NCBI GenBank assembly: GCA_015478945.1
Contig: JABUQX010116871.1
Span: 20,110-84,109, forward strand
From: Trachelipus rathkii
Taxonomy: Eukaryota > Arthropoda > Malacostraca > Isopoda > Trachelipodidae
Length of the DNA: 64,000 nucleotides
Direction: 5' to 3'
In this document: piece by piece, positions 29,325 through 42,002 of the stretch
Layout: each line of letters opens with the position of its first letter
Numbering within the stretch: the first letter of the stretch is position 1
Notes under the pieces: model-generated
Seen by the model: only the letters and a program-made list of their open reading frames with translations
Databases searched by the model: none
Told to the model about the DNA's origin: nothing
Translations under genes and position numbers: made by a program

Positions 29325-32043
29325 CTGGAAATGGCATAGGCCTCCACATGGAGGATGAGGGTTTTGCGAAACCTTCACTCACTTGGCCTCCGGGGACAAC
29401 TTTCCCTCTTCCTTCAAACCCTGATGTCTGATGGTTCATTTCACGTCGGTGTGGCACCACCCTTTCCAGGCATTTTGTCATGGAAGAAGGGGTTCCGCAG
29501 TGCTGTGTGTTAGTGTTTTGCTTTTTGCAATAGGCTTCAACAGAGGGGTCGATTCCATCCCCTGGTCTGTTGCTCCCTCTATGTGAATGATCTTGCTATG
29601 TATGTCACTGGGCTAAACTCCCTTGCTTGGAGCGTCAGCTTCACTGGCCATCGACAGAGCCACGTCCTGGTGGTAGTGCGCGGGTTTCAATGTCCCACTT
29701 CCAAAACGAAAGCGTGCTTTTCTGAAGAAACCCCGTCGCGTGGACGAATTCCTTCCCCTTTACTGCACCTGTATGGTTCCCCCATCCACGTGGTACCAGA
29801 CGGCTGAGGTTCTTGGGTTTGTTGCTTGATGATCGCCTTTCATGCACTTCCTCATATACTCATTTACTTATCCATTGTGTCCTCTTTGACCTCTTACGGA
29901 CCTCACCCTCACCTCAAAGTCTTGGGGTGCGGACGAACAGTCATTGCTGCGGCCTCTATCAGATCATGCTTCGTTGAGGGCTAAAATTGGATTATGGCTG
30001 TGCCATCTATGGCAGACCTTCCAATCATATCCTCGCCTCCTTGACCCTATTCAAAAACGAGGGTCTGCGCATTGCCACGGGAGCCTTTTCGATCATCCCC
30101 TAAGGAGAGTCTGGAGGTGGAGACCTGGAATAACCCTTGTACCTGGCCAAAGAGAGCAAGCTTATTGCTCTTTATTCCTTTCGTATTCAGGGTTGCTGGC
30201 TCTTCAGCCTTGTCACCCTTACTAGGAGATTTCTCCGCATTCCTGCATATTGGCCGTTCGCTGGGGTTGTGACTCCTATTTTTGATTTCCTTAGCCTTCC
30301 TTTTCATTCGGTTTTGCGCTACAATTTGCAGAACGACCGCTCAGTGAAATGGATTTTCTCCTCCCCCCACTGTCTGTTTCGGGATCCAGTCTTTCACCAA
30401 GGCTGAGACCATCCGGCGACATTGAGGGTTCCTTTCTGTCTCATAAAGTAAATCCACATGAGACTGAAGCACCTGTCTACACTGATAACTCCAAAACGGT
30501 AGGCGGAGTGGGGGCGTCGGCTGTCTTCCCAGATTTAGCCATTCCCACACCCTGCCTGCTTATACGTCCATCTTTTCGGCTGAGCTCATAGCGCTGGTTT
30601 TGGCTGTGAGCAGAATTAGCAACCTACCACCCGGACGTCGTTATGCCATCTTCTCAGACTCTAGAGGCGCTCTCTTGGCTCTGCTCGATCGGTCAACAAG
30701 GAATCCTTTGGTTTCATCTATTTCATCTATCTATTCCTTCGTATTCAGGTCCTTGCTTCTTCAGCCTTGTCACCCTTACTAGAGAGGATTCTCCGCAGTT
30801 CCTGCATATTGGCCGTCTCGCATGGGTTGTGACTCCTATTTTTGAATTTTCTTCTTGGTCCTTCCCTTTTCATTCGGTTTTGCGGCTACATTTCGACTCG
30901 ACGCTCATGTGAAATGGATTTTTCCTCCACCCTCCTCCCCCCGCTGTCTGTTTCGGGATCCAGTCCTTTCACCAAGCTGAGACACATCCGGCCGACATTG
31001 AGGGGCTTCCTTTCTGTTCATAAAAGAGATCCCACAATGACTCAACACACTTGTCTACACTGTGACTCCAGAAACGGTAGGCGCGGCCGTGGGGGCGTCG
31101 CTGTCTTTCCAGATTTAGGCCATTCCCACACCCTGCCTGCTATACGGTCCATTTTTCGCTGAGCTCATAGGCTGGTTTTGGCTGTTGAGCAGAATTAGCA
31201 ACCGACACCCGGACGTCGTTGCCATCTTCTCAGACTCTAAGGGGGCGCTCTCCTGGCTCTGCTCGAATCGCGTCAACAAGAATCTTTGGTTTCATCTATC
31301 GCAAAGTTCATCGGCTCTGTGAAAAATTGACTGGGAGTGGCATCTGAGTTCTGTTGGTCCTTCCCATGTAGTGGGGTGTTTCCCGGGGAATGAGAGAGCT
31401 GTGCGGAGGCCGAACCGTGCTGCGGCCGCAGGGTATCTAGGCAGACGTTTCCTTCCCATGACTATCTGTTGGACACCTTCGATTTTTACCCAATGTGCCG
31501 CGTCAGTGGGTTTTCCTCCCCTGCTGGAGACTGGTGGCTGAGGATTCGCGTGGCGGCCAAGGCTGGGCGGATGTTAAATCGTTTTAGGTCAGTGGCCGCG
31601 TCCTTGTAAACCGGAGTCGCCGCCAGGAGGCGGTCTCAGCCCGTTTTGACGGGATTGCCATCCACGCATGGCTTTTCACATGGTGAGAAGCACCCCCTCC
31701 TGTTCGTTTTTGTTCTTCGAGTTATCCTCTTACTATAGCCCATATATTTGTGGGTTGCGATGCAGTTTCAGCCATCCGACTCCGGTTCTTCCCTGACATT
31801 CTTACCATTCCTTTCCGGAATCGCCTTGCTTATTTTTTATGTGACTCCCCCCATTTTTGAAGTGACAAAGTTTTTGCGTTCCTCCATGAGCTTAACATCT
31901 TTTATCGATTGTAATCCTCTTGTTCCGTTATTTTTCTCGTTCTGTGTAGGGACTTCCCCTGTTGTTGGTTTTACTGACACGGTATAGCCGCTCTTTTTGC
32001 GCGCAGTGGTGGTCCCTGTACACATCCTCCAAAAAACAAAAAA

Positions 32044-32044
<1 letters not shown>
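29325..32044 (+). mobile_element. Non-LTR retrotransposon with RT and RNase H (I/R1/Loa-type), 5' truncated
   Basis: Frames join into the C-terminal half of a non-LTR polyprotein. The RT part has EEGVPQ followed by a VLS/LLF-like block at about 29,484-29,530, then SLYVNDLA at about 29,577. LYLYGSPIHVVP is near 29,765, then RFLGLLLDD-like sequence near 29,805. LDPIQ and RIATGAFRSSPKESLEVE follow at about 30,040-30,120. The RNase H part has YTDNSK near 30,478, AIFSDSRGAL near 30,646 and GNERA near 31,388. A C-terminal region near 31,680-31,910 has the LTI-HI-V-GC pattern seen after RNase H in such elements. An RNase H domain is typical of I, R1, Loa and related clades. Many stops and shifts, plus an internal tandem duplication, make it dead. 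It ends in (ATT)n. Confidence 0.85.
30166..31300 (+). repeat. Tandem duplication of about 560-578 bp inside the element
   Basis: 30,166-30,730 is repeated at 30,731-31,300. The anchor tcagccttgtcacccttact lies at 30,204 and 30,761 (offset 557). The anchor gtttcatct lies at 30,711 and 31,289 (offset 578). Both copies contain the RNase H start (YTDNSK in one, LHCDSR in the other) and the FSDS motif. The junction is a short tttcatcta repeat. The copies differ by many small indels. Confidence 0.9.

Positions 32045-32083
<39 letters not shown>
32044..32083. repeat. (ATT)n tail of first RNase H-bearing element
   Basis: About 13 ATT units directly follow the A-rich end of the element. Confidence 0.95.
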
Positions 32084-32640
32084 TTTATTATTTAAAAAAA
32101 TTATTTTTAGCCATTAAATATCATTGGAATTATAAATATATATTTTTTATATTTATTTACAGATGTCACCACCACTCACGGGCAGAGCCCTAATCAAGGA
32201 GGGGGTGTTATTATTATTAACATCATCATCACTATAATATTATTCTAGGCCAGTCTACTAACATCTTTATCCTAATCACTATCAATGGTTAGACTATTCT
32301 GAACAAAATAAAATTTTGCTTCAGTCGTATAGCCTCGTTTCGGTATTCCCTCAGATAGTATCTCTTCTTGACAAAAAATATATTGTTGATCGTTGAATCC
32401 ACATCAATATCCGAATCTTGATTTTAGCTACATGGCTCAAATTCTTTGCCAAGATTGCTCTTGTTTTATTTCTCTGTGGTTGAGTTTTCTTCTCCTTAAG
32501 CAGGTTTGACTGCAAATTTAATGTTTCTTTTCCGCAGGGTCAGGATTATCACATCCATTACTTCATTGCTGTGAATCTACACATTAACAAGGGAAAAATG
32601 CAAAAAAAACTATTGAATGTTCCCATCCCCAAGCAGCCAT
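32084..32640. other. Unassigned spacer between two LINEs
   Basis: It contains short A/T repeats and a patch with cactcacgggcagagcc near 32,174. No coding motif is clear. The right end may be the decayed RT start of the next element. Confidence 0.35.
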
Positions 32641-34345
32641 CTCGAGAGTCAACTTTTGAGACTAGATGATTCTGATATGTGTGCGTGATATACTCCCCAT
32701 TAGGGTAGAACCACAAGTCAGGTTTTTGGGCGTGATTTTTGATGAGCAGCTGTCCTATCTTCCACATATCCAGCAACTGGAAACCAGATTCCATCGACCA
32801 CTGGTTCTTTGTCACCTCGCTTCTACCACCTGTGGACTGGGGTGCTGGCAAAAGGATTCAACTCGGGCTTTATTTAGCCTTGGTGAGATTAAGGTATACT
32901 ACTGATGTGCTATATATGGCCAGACCTTTAAATCTTACTTATGCTTCCTGGATTCTATCCAAAATGAGGGTCTCTGTATTTCGATTTCCAATCTTTGCCT
33001 AAGGAGAGCTTGGAGGTAGAGACGGAAGTTATGCCTCTGTCTCTGAGAAGGGAACACCATGTGTTCCCTGTGTGTCTGACTAAGGAATTCTGCACACTCG
33101 GTTTTGACTTCCACCCTCAATTCAGTAACCTTTTGGCCACCCCTTTTTTTGTCCATTACATCAGTAGTTGCTGATGCCTTTGAATACCTCCTGTTTCCAC
33201 TTCAAACTGTTTTGCTAAGGTAAAACAGCACAATGTGTAAACCGAAAATTGTGAAAAGTTGAAATTTTCACATGAGTTAGCTCATATAAAAATTACATCA
33301 AACTGGTTACATCCACTCCCACGGATAAGTACAAGGATATGGTTATTGTCGAAGTTTGGCCATCCAACCCTCCTCCATGCCGTCTTCTCTTCTCACCAGG
33401 CTAATCAACTGAGCTCCAATCGACTGTCTTTACTGGGAGATTTTCCAAGACCAAAAGAGCGTGTGTGAGACCAATAGTCTTTGTTTCGCTGAACTCACAC
33501 ATTTTGGTCCTAAGTTAGTCTCCTTCCTTCCCTGCCTCTCTAGCTTTTATGGAAGAGAATAGTGCGCTACCTGCTGGCTATGTAATTTTGGAGTATCTCA
33601 CATTATACTGATCGGCGCATCGACTTGCATATATATATAGAGAATTCTCATATGCACATAGATACGAAAAAGATTCAACTAGGTACCCCGCCCTTATTTC
33701 CATCAATTCAAACATATCTGTAACGATCTGCACACATCACTGAGGAATTTGCATTCTGTTAGGTCCCTCTAACGTGGGTTGTTGGATAATTAGTTAGCTG
33801 ATGGAGCGAGCAAGTTCAGCCCACTACGCGTCGGGCGTAACCGTAAAGACGCATCCCACACACTTTACTCATCGAGGAACTTCCAAAATGGACTGTTTTC
33901 TCCCTGCCCAGTGCTTTTCAAGACATGTTGGCAAGACTGTATTGGAGCTGAGAGACTTGCCGGCAGTGTGTGTTAAAAATCCGGGTTCGGTAAAAACCGC
34001 TCTGAAAGTTGGTCTCCCATCAGGCGTGCCAGATACAACGGAAGAGAGTGACATTGAGCACGACTTCTGATCCCGGCCTCACTGATTTGACCACACAGAT
34101 ATCCTATAAGAATCAGCCTTTCTTCGGCTAGCACCTCGAGCTTTGACGTAATTTTTTGGCATTCTTACGGGAACTGAGTTTTGTATTCTTAATTAAGATA
34201 TGACACAATTTATATTGGACCACTACATTGTCGTTAATGTCTAGGGCTGCAGCGTCAGTGGTTGGTTTCCACAACATAAAGACCAGTTCGAACGAGCAGT
34301 GCACTGCAGCCTGCAACCAGAAAACAAAAGAAAATGGTGCGCTTT
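32641..34345 (+). mobile_element. Second RNase H-bearing non-LTR retrotransposon, 5' truncated
   Basis: The same kind of element as at 29.3 kb, but a diverged copy or subfamily. VRFLGVIFDEQLSYLPHIQ lies at about 32,717-32,775, then the HRPL-LCHLAST block. AIYG-TFKSYL and LDSIQNEGL follow at 32,905-32,975, then the equivalent of RIATGAF. A decayed tail has PSNVG near 33,760 and ELADGASKFSP at about 33,790, the GNE-AD region of RNase H. Frames shift repeatedly, including one near 33,800. The 5' part is missing. The element runs into an (ATT)-rich tail, as its neighbour does. Confidence 0.75.
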
Positions 34346-34348
34346 ATC

Positions 34349-34470
34349 TATTATATTATTATTATTAACTACTTATTATTATTTTGTTAGTATTAATTAT
34401 ATTATTGATTATATTATTATTATTTAATTTATTATTGGTTATTATTATTATATTTGTTCAATTTGTAGTT
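34349..34470. repeat. (ATT)-rich tail of second element
   Basis: Interrupted ATT/TTA repeats follow the element's C-terminal region. Confidence 0.7.
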
Positions 34471-35130
34471 TTTATTACTATTTTAATTTTGGGAAGTCAA
34501 AAATATTTTTCCTTGAAACCTCGACCTTTGTTAGAAGGTATCCCCACACTCTCCCTTAATATTTGTATACCCCGCTCCCCTTCAATAATTGTATTTACAT
34601 TCTCTAAGTCTTAAACCATTTTATTATTGTAGCTTAAAACAGGAAATAACAATTTCAATTTGCGGATGGCACATTGGTTCAAGTTGATTATTCTGATGCC
34701 ATTTAACAAAGTTTGATGGTTCAAAGGACTTCTGGCACTTCCTTTAGGTTTTTCCAGCCCTGGGGAGATCGGCGCGGCTTCTTTTTGTCAATGTGGGCTG
34801 TTGGATATACATGCGCACAGGAGGAACCTAGAACCAGAAACGCATTCTGCCATCATTCTAGCTTTATTCTCTGGTAAGGTTTAGTGCATATTAGTTAGTT
34901 GTAGAAATTTAGTTCAAGGGCCAGAAGCAATCCTTTGCACACACAGGAGGGAATAGCAGGGTTTTCTGAGGGGGTATAGGTATGTGTTCCTGACCCAGAT
35001 GTTGGTCTTACAAGTTGGACGAGACACCACAGTGGGGTCCGTCGCGGGTGTTGAAAATTTCGTTTTCTGGCCCGAAATTTAATTATGGTTTCTCCAACCT
35101 CCAGCCCAAAACTCATTACGATGTTCATTA
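34471..35130. other. Unassigned DNA
   Basis: Moderately GC-richer DNA at 34,740-35,100. A 77-codon minus-strand frame (34,895-35,128) has no recognised motif. Confidence 0.35.
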
Positions 35131-35402
35131 TATACTATATATATATACTATATATTATACTATATATATTTACATATATGATTAGTATATTATATACTAA
35201 TATATATATGTATATATTATAGTAGATGATATATATATATTAGTATATATATATTATATATGATAGAGGGCCTATATATATTATATTAACTACTATGATA
35301 ATATACTCATATATATACTGACTTACTATATATATATGATATATAGTGTATACTATGATAACAGGTAGTATATTATATATATTTATATATATAGTGTATA
35401 AT
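35131..35402. repeat. (AT)n array at LINE 3' end
   Basis: Interrupted (AT)n lies on the 3' side of the minus-strand LINE that follows. Confidence 0.9.
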
Positions 35403-38180
35403 AAAAGCAATTTTTTTCTCTCTTTCTCTTTCTTCTTCATCTTTCCTCGTTTGCTTTGGGGCCCCAAGGGACTGGGTCGCAGTGCGGCTGGTTGATGCAT
35501 CGACAAGAAACGCAGTAGCAAGAATATACAAAAGTCGAAAGGAAAGCCAAGCCTTACCGCCCCTCTGTACTCATTATTAGTGAGAACTCGTCACAGACGA
35601 AAATCCCAACCCTAGAGCTTCAGTGGGAACCGATATCCAGCGACGGACCCTCACTAATGGTAATCGTCAGTGTAAGGGTTCATCCCCTTTGGCCGAGGTG
35701 GGCCACAAACCATAACCCCCAATCAAATCACCCGCCAGTTGTTCTTCCTATCATGCCACCCTTTATTCTCGCCCTCTGCAACTCACATTTCTCTCCTTCA
35801 ACATTCGTTCACCGACCTCAATCCACTTCTCTTCGGTCTCCTAGCCGGTTCAGTTCCAACACACTCCTCTGCTACTAGTAACATCCGCTTAACCAAAACC
35901 GGACCTATCATTATACATTCCTTTCCACATGACCAAACCCATCTCAACATACTCTCTTTCATTTTTCCTCTCATTTACCCCTTTCCTTTACACCACACCC
36001 GACTCTCTAATTATCGTTCCTCTCCTCATTTTTATTAATTGCTCTTTTACACACCTACCTTGCCCCTAGATTGTCCCATTGATACACCATTGAAACTTTA
36101 GAGTCTATACTTCACTATTATCCAGACGATATAGCCTCACTACATACAATAAACAAGGTACAATCATCTCTATGTAAAGACCTAAGCGCACTCAAACTTA
36201 GTCCCCTTTACATTCACCAACGATTTATTGCAACCAGCAACCTTCCCTGCCATTCCACGAACTTTCCTACTACCCGTACACCTGCATTTCATCGTGTCCC
36301 TGTTACTCATCAACACATACCGTAAATAGTTTAAACTCAACACTTGCCACTGCTTCATCATCTAAGCATAACTTCACACTGAGGACTGTCCTCACTCCAA
36401 CCATAACTTATACACGTTTACTTTCAAACCCCTCCTTTTACATACCCTCGTGCCAAATCTCTCTACTATATCCTCTTCTATTCAAAAACTCTCTTCAGAA
36501 TTCGCCACACAAAACCACATCGTCCGCATATAATAGGTAGGGCACCCTCCACTCCCTCTTCCATTCTCCGATATTCTCGACACCTTTTCCTGCCATCACC
36601 CACCTCGAATTTTTCATAAGGCCCCATCCATTCAACAGTTGAATACCAAGGAGACATAACACACCTGTCTCACTCCGCTTATTAATCCTAAACAATCACC
36701 ATTGACGAACACATTTTTATTTCCTTTACCCACGCCTGCACTTGTCAAATACAGCTTTTTGATTCGCAATTGAGAAGCCTACCAACCAACACCATATAAT
36801 CGACTAATACCTGCCATAAAAAGCTTCTATTAACTCTAGTCATATCGCCTGTTGTAAATCCATAAAACCTATAATATAATTTATTCTTCTTCTCCTCCAT
36901 TTTTCTCAATCTTTTTCAATGTAAGATTTTGATCCCACATCCTTCCTACCACTCCTAAACGCACTCACCTTGTTCTTCACCAATCAGTCCCTCAGTCATC
37001 GACGCACTCTTTCAACCAAAATAACCAGCATATACCTTTCCCTACAAACCCTCAGTAAACTATTCCCCTATATATTTTTACAATTCCGCTTCTCTCTCCC
37101 TTTTACCCTTATATAAGGGGTACTATTAACCGGGCTCTCGTCCATTCCCTTGGAACCTATATCCCTCCAGAAACGCTTTTATTGCACAACTTGCCAAATC
37201 TGCCAATCAATCAACCATCTTCGGCCTCCGCTCTTTGATCATTTTCCTTAGTATTTCATTCTTTATACCGACAGATTTACCATTCTTCAACGAGCTCTCC
37301 TCACTCTATCCCATTACCCCCTCCTTACTAATAACCTCATCCCCAAAAATACCTACTTCTTGGACCATCAAAACCACACACATTCACACTACCACCTCAT
37401 CATTACTGTTAATATTGTGCAGATTTTCGAAGTGTTCTATCCACACTCCCCTCCATCTATTTCATCAGTTACAAAAGCACATCCCTATTTCATTATCTAC
37501 GAGCAGATTTCCCTTATTCTCATTCTTAACTATTCGCGCTTCCTTCCAGAAGAGCTTCCTCATTCTTTTAGTCCTCATTTATCCTCCTTCCAAAACCTGT
37601 TCATTTACCTCTTGTTCTTCTCCTACGTAATGCACCTTATTTAGTATTTCTGTTTTCACCTCCTTATAAATATTCCAAGCATCTTTCTTTTGAAACTTTA
37701 TCAATTTGCTTTTAGTACATTCACCTGAAGCTTGCTTTATTACTTTAACCCCTTTCCATCACTTTCATTCCACCAATGTCGTGTTAACATCTGACTTCCC
37801 TTTAGCATCCCACACTTCATTTACACTACCTAACAATTGCTTCCTTCTTTGCCCCCAATTTGTTCAGTATCAAACTGTTTCACATTCAACCGACTTTATA
37901 GCGGCGCTCTTACATACGTTATCTTATTGCTTGTTTCACTGTAACTTCCGACCTTAATTTTACACTACTCCTTTCGTATCACCTTCCTCTCCAGTCCAAG
38001 CCCCCACTAAACTTAATTTTACTAGAACCATATATAATGATCGGATAATCCCATTCCTAAACCGCTCACTGATTATTTAACATCCACACATACTTCAACA
38101 TCTCACTTTCTTCACCAACACAAATCCAAATCATACTTTTCACTTCGGAACCATCTCTACTTACACCCACTCTAGTATAC
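35403..38180 (-). mobile_element. Endonuclease/RT-type LINE copy 1, 5' truncated
   Basis: The minus strand runs from about 38,180 (5') to 35,403 (3'). The RT catalytic box is intact in one frame: EWRVPYLLYADDVVLCGE at about 36,488-36,541, preceded by FRINKRSETGVLC (the substrate-binding 'SGVRQGC' region, mutated). Upstream are decayed copies of the AYDR, GKIYAG and LYKG motifs (36,800-37,130). The 3' untranslated part (35,410-35,740) matches copy 2 closely, including the block around 35,535-35,600. Relative to copy 2 it lacks about 700 bp at the 5' end, including the endonuclease. The family resembles the 'jockey-like mobile element' RTs common in crustacean genomes; I cannot fix the clade. 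Confidence 0.85.
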
Positions 38181-38348
38181 TTATGGATACTATATATTAT
38201 TAATATATATATATGTATGTGATAATGAAACTGATATTACTAATATATATATATAGATAATATATATATATATATATATATATATAACTATCATAATTAT
38301 ATAATATATATATATTATATATATATATATATATATAATATATATATA
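38181..38348. repeat. (AT)n array between the two LINE copies
   Basis: (AT)n truncates the 5' end of copy 1 and abuts the 3' end of copy 2. Confidence 0.9.
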
Positions 38349-41300
38349 TTCTTCCTTTCTTTCTTCTCTTCCTCTTTGCCAAGAATTATGGGTAAAGGTG
38401 CGTGTTCATGCCATCGGAAAAGAAAATGTAGAAGATATGAAAAAGTCGAAAAGGAAAGCCAGCCACTTACGGGGCCGCCCCTCTGTACTATTAATTAGTG
38501 AGAACTTCGTCACAGACAGAAAATCCCCCTAGAGCTTCATGGGACCTAGACGGACCCGAACGGACAACCTCACTATGGTAAAATCGTCAAATGTAAGGGT
38601 TTCATCCTTGGCCCAGGTGGCCAGCAACCATGGCGCTCACCATACAAAACCCCGTTCATTCCAATCCTATTCATGCAGCCTTTATTCTCGTCTCTCACAC
38701 ACACTCTCTCTTGCAAACATTCCTTTCAAATGACTCAATCCACTTTTTTCTTCGGTCTCCCAGCCGGTCGGTTCCGCCAACACACTTCACCATTAATACC
38801 ATCCGCTTAACCAAAAGACTGTCAATTCATCCTTTCCACATGGACCAAACATCTCAACATACTTTAATTTTTCTCTCATTTACCTTTTCCTTCACACCAC
38901 ACAACTGTCTAAATACGTTCATTTCCTCATTTTATCATTCTTCTCACACCTAGAGCAACAGAATGCATCCTAAGATTGTCCATACTCGAACACATTGAAC
39001 TTTAGCATCTATATTCTTATTCCAGACCATCAGTCTCACTAACTAACAATAAACACAGGTAACACATATACCCTCCATGCATACCCTAGCGCACTCCAAT
39101 ACGTTAGTCCTTTTACATGTCACTCACGATTTAATTGCACCAGCCACCTTCCTGCCATTCACAACTTGTCCTACTACACTCTGCATGATTCATTCCATTT
39201 TCATTCAACAACATACCCCTAAATATTTAAACTCAAGAACTTGTTCCAGTTTGCTCAACATCTAACGTAAACTTTTCACACGCTGAGGGGCCATTCTCCT
39301 CACGAACGCGATAACCTTACTCTTATCTAACGGTTTACGCAACCTCTCCTTTTACAACACCCTGGCCAAATCTCTCTACCGAATCTTTCAACTCTCTCCA
39401 CGGATTCGCCACACGACCAAATCATCCGGCATATAATTAGGTTAGGGTACCCTCACACTCATCTCTATCCTCCATCATTCCTATAACACAATTCCTGCCA
39501 CCTCTCCCACCTCTAATTCATTTCATAACCCCATCATATATAAATTGAAAAACCAAGCAGACATAACACAACCTGTCTTACTCCGGCTATTAATACTAAC
39601 CAATCACTTTCTACAGACAACTCATTTATTCTTAAGAATTCAGCACACGCTTCACTATCGTAATACATACTTTTGATCCAATTCGAGAAGCCTACCACCA
39701 CATCATATATCAGCTAACACCGGTGCCATAGAGCTTCCTTTAACCCTATCATACGCCTGTTTGCATATACCATAAAACCTAAAATACAATTTATTATTCT
39801 TCCTCATTTTCTCAGTCATTTGGGTCAATGTAAAGATTTGATCCACATCATTCCTCTTACCACTCCTAAACGCAGTCACCTTGTTCTTCACCAATCAGTC
39901 CCTTCAGTCACTCGACGCACTTCTTTGACCAAAATACAGCATATACCTTCCCTACAAACACTCAAGTAAACTTATTTCCTATAATTCCTACAGTCGCCCT
40001 TATTCTCTTACCCTTATATAGGGCTATTACAAGCTCTCCTCCAATCCCGTTTGGAACTAACCTGCCATAAACGCTTTATTACACAACTTACAAATCCAAT
40101 CCAATCACCATCTCGCCTCCCGTTCTTGATCATTCTCCAAGTAATTTCATCTATACCTGCGATTTACCATTCTTCAACTTTCTCACTCTACCCGTTCCCC
40201 TCCTCCTTGCTAATAACCTCATCCCAAAATACCTATTCTTTTTTGCACCAATCAAACCCAGACACATTCACTATCAACTCTTTAAATTCCTACACTATTT
40301 AAATGGCAGATTTTCGAAGTGTTCTTTCCCACTCCGCCTCACATCCATTTCATCAGTACAAAAGCAACCATCCTATTCATTATTCTATAGCAGGTTCCCC
40401 TTATTCTCACTCTTACCTTCGCGTTTCCTTCCAGAAGGCTTCCTATCCCTTGTAAGTTCCCCCATTCATCTCCTTCCAAACTGTTCATTTTACCTCTTCT
40501 TTTCTCCTACGTATCACTTTTAGTATTTCTTTTTTTCCTCCTTAGTATAATTCCAGATCTTTCTTTGAAACTTAATCTTTGCTTTTAGTAAATTCAACCA
40601 CGCTTACTTTTTACTTTTAGCCGCTTTCTTCACCTCTCATTCCACCACTTACTGTTACATTCTTACTGTCTAACTTTAGAAGCATCCCCATACATATCCG
40701 GATTTTATCTAGCGAGCGCTTCTACTACTTATCCCATTTTGTCTTGTTCACATTAACTTCTCACTCTAATTTTACCTACTTCCTTTCGTATCACCTTCCT
40801 CTCCATACCAGCCCGCCACTAACTTTAATTTTACAAATAGAACATACATAATGATTGATGTCCCATTCCTAAACCCTCACTGATTTACATACAACAATAC
40901 TTTCAACATCTTCTTCGAGAGAGAGATCAATCATTCTATTCACATTCGATCCAGCTCTACCTCCACACAACTCTAGTATTATCTTATGGATACTCTTGTG
41001 TTTAAAGAAAGTATTACTTACACACATTACCTCTCTCCTCACAGAAATTCATCACCTTCCCTGCATTCTCATTTCTCACCGCCAACCCCAAAACACCTGT
41101 TAATACTATCCCTTTTTTGATCACCTATCCAACCATTCAGGTCCCCCCAAAACTATCAATCTGAAGCTCCTACTCACCCCATCCAGAACACAATTGCAGA
41201 ATTAATGTTTTTAATGTCACTTTAACGTTTCGCCTCAGATGGAAGCCATAACGTACCAACCACACATACCTTGACCTTTTCAAACTTAAATTTTAACCAT

Positions 41301-41700
41301 TAGAATTCTAGGACTCACACACAACCAAAGTCTACCATAGCTCTATACTACAAGTCACTCATCAAAATTGCAACTCCTTCTCTCCCCCTTTCATTCCTTT
41401 CCACACCGGCACACACACATTTCACACCACACCACTCATTTTCACTGTTTCCTTTCATCTTTGTTTTCAGTCACAGCGAGCAAATCAAATTTGCCCCTTT
41501 CCTAAATACATCCATCACCTCTCTTCTCTTTCCTCCCTCCACATTTATTCTTCTGACATTCAATGTACCCATACGATTCATACAATTTCGCCGAAAATTA
41601 GAAGGCCGTTTACGGCGATCACGACCATCTCCGAGGCATGCATTAGCATTCCTAACTACCCTCGTCCCTTAGTCGCCTTCTACGACACGCAGGACATACG
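38349..41700 (-). mobile_element. Endonuclease/RT-type LINE copy 2, near full length
   Basis: The minus strand runs from about 41,700 to 38,349. Near 41,572 an ATG opens M-GTLNVRRINVEGGKRRE. A CVCAGVERNERGREGVAIL block follows near 41,400, as expected for the N-terminus of an AP-type endonuclease. A T-KMKG block lies between them. The RT part has VDQIFTLTQMTEKMRKNNK and then a KQAYDRV box at about 39,730-39,845. A shifted YADD equivalent lies near 39,430-39,445. It ends in the same 3' untranslated block as copy 1 (38,440-38,640). Multiple frameshifts make it non-functional. Copy 1 is aligned at an offset of about 2.9 kb in the same orientation, so a tandem duplication is possible. Confidence 0.85.
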
Positions 41701-41870
41701 ATATATATATATATATATATATATATTTTCTCTATATCTACTATATATATATTATATATATATATATTATATATATATATAATATAATATATATTTATAT
41801 ATATATATATAATATATATATTAATTATATATATTATATTTTATATATATAATATAATATATATATTATA

Positions 41871-41905
<35 letters not shown>

Positions 41906-41921
41906 CTATATATATTATGAC

Positions 41922-41962
<41 letters not shown>
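41701..41962. repeat. (AT)n array
   Basis: Interrupted (AT)n lies between LINE copy 2 and the Penelope-like element. Confidence 0.95.
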
Positions 41963-41964
<2 letters not shown>

Positions 41965-42002
41965 TTCTTCAATGCTACTATCTTCGTAGCGTATATATTA
42001 TT

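Noticed and set aside
35657..40302. Ser/Pro/His-rich plus-strand frames (e.g. 35,739-36,038, 37,235-37,630, 38,630-38,953)
   Set aside because: Antisense shadows of the minus-strand LINE coding region.
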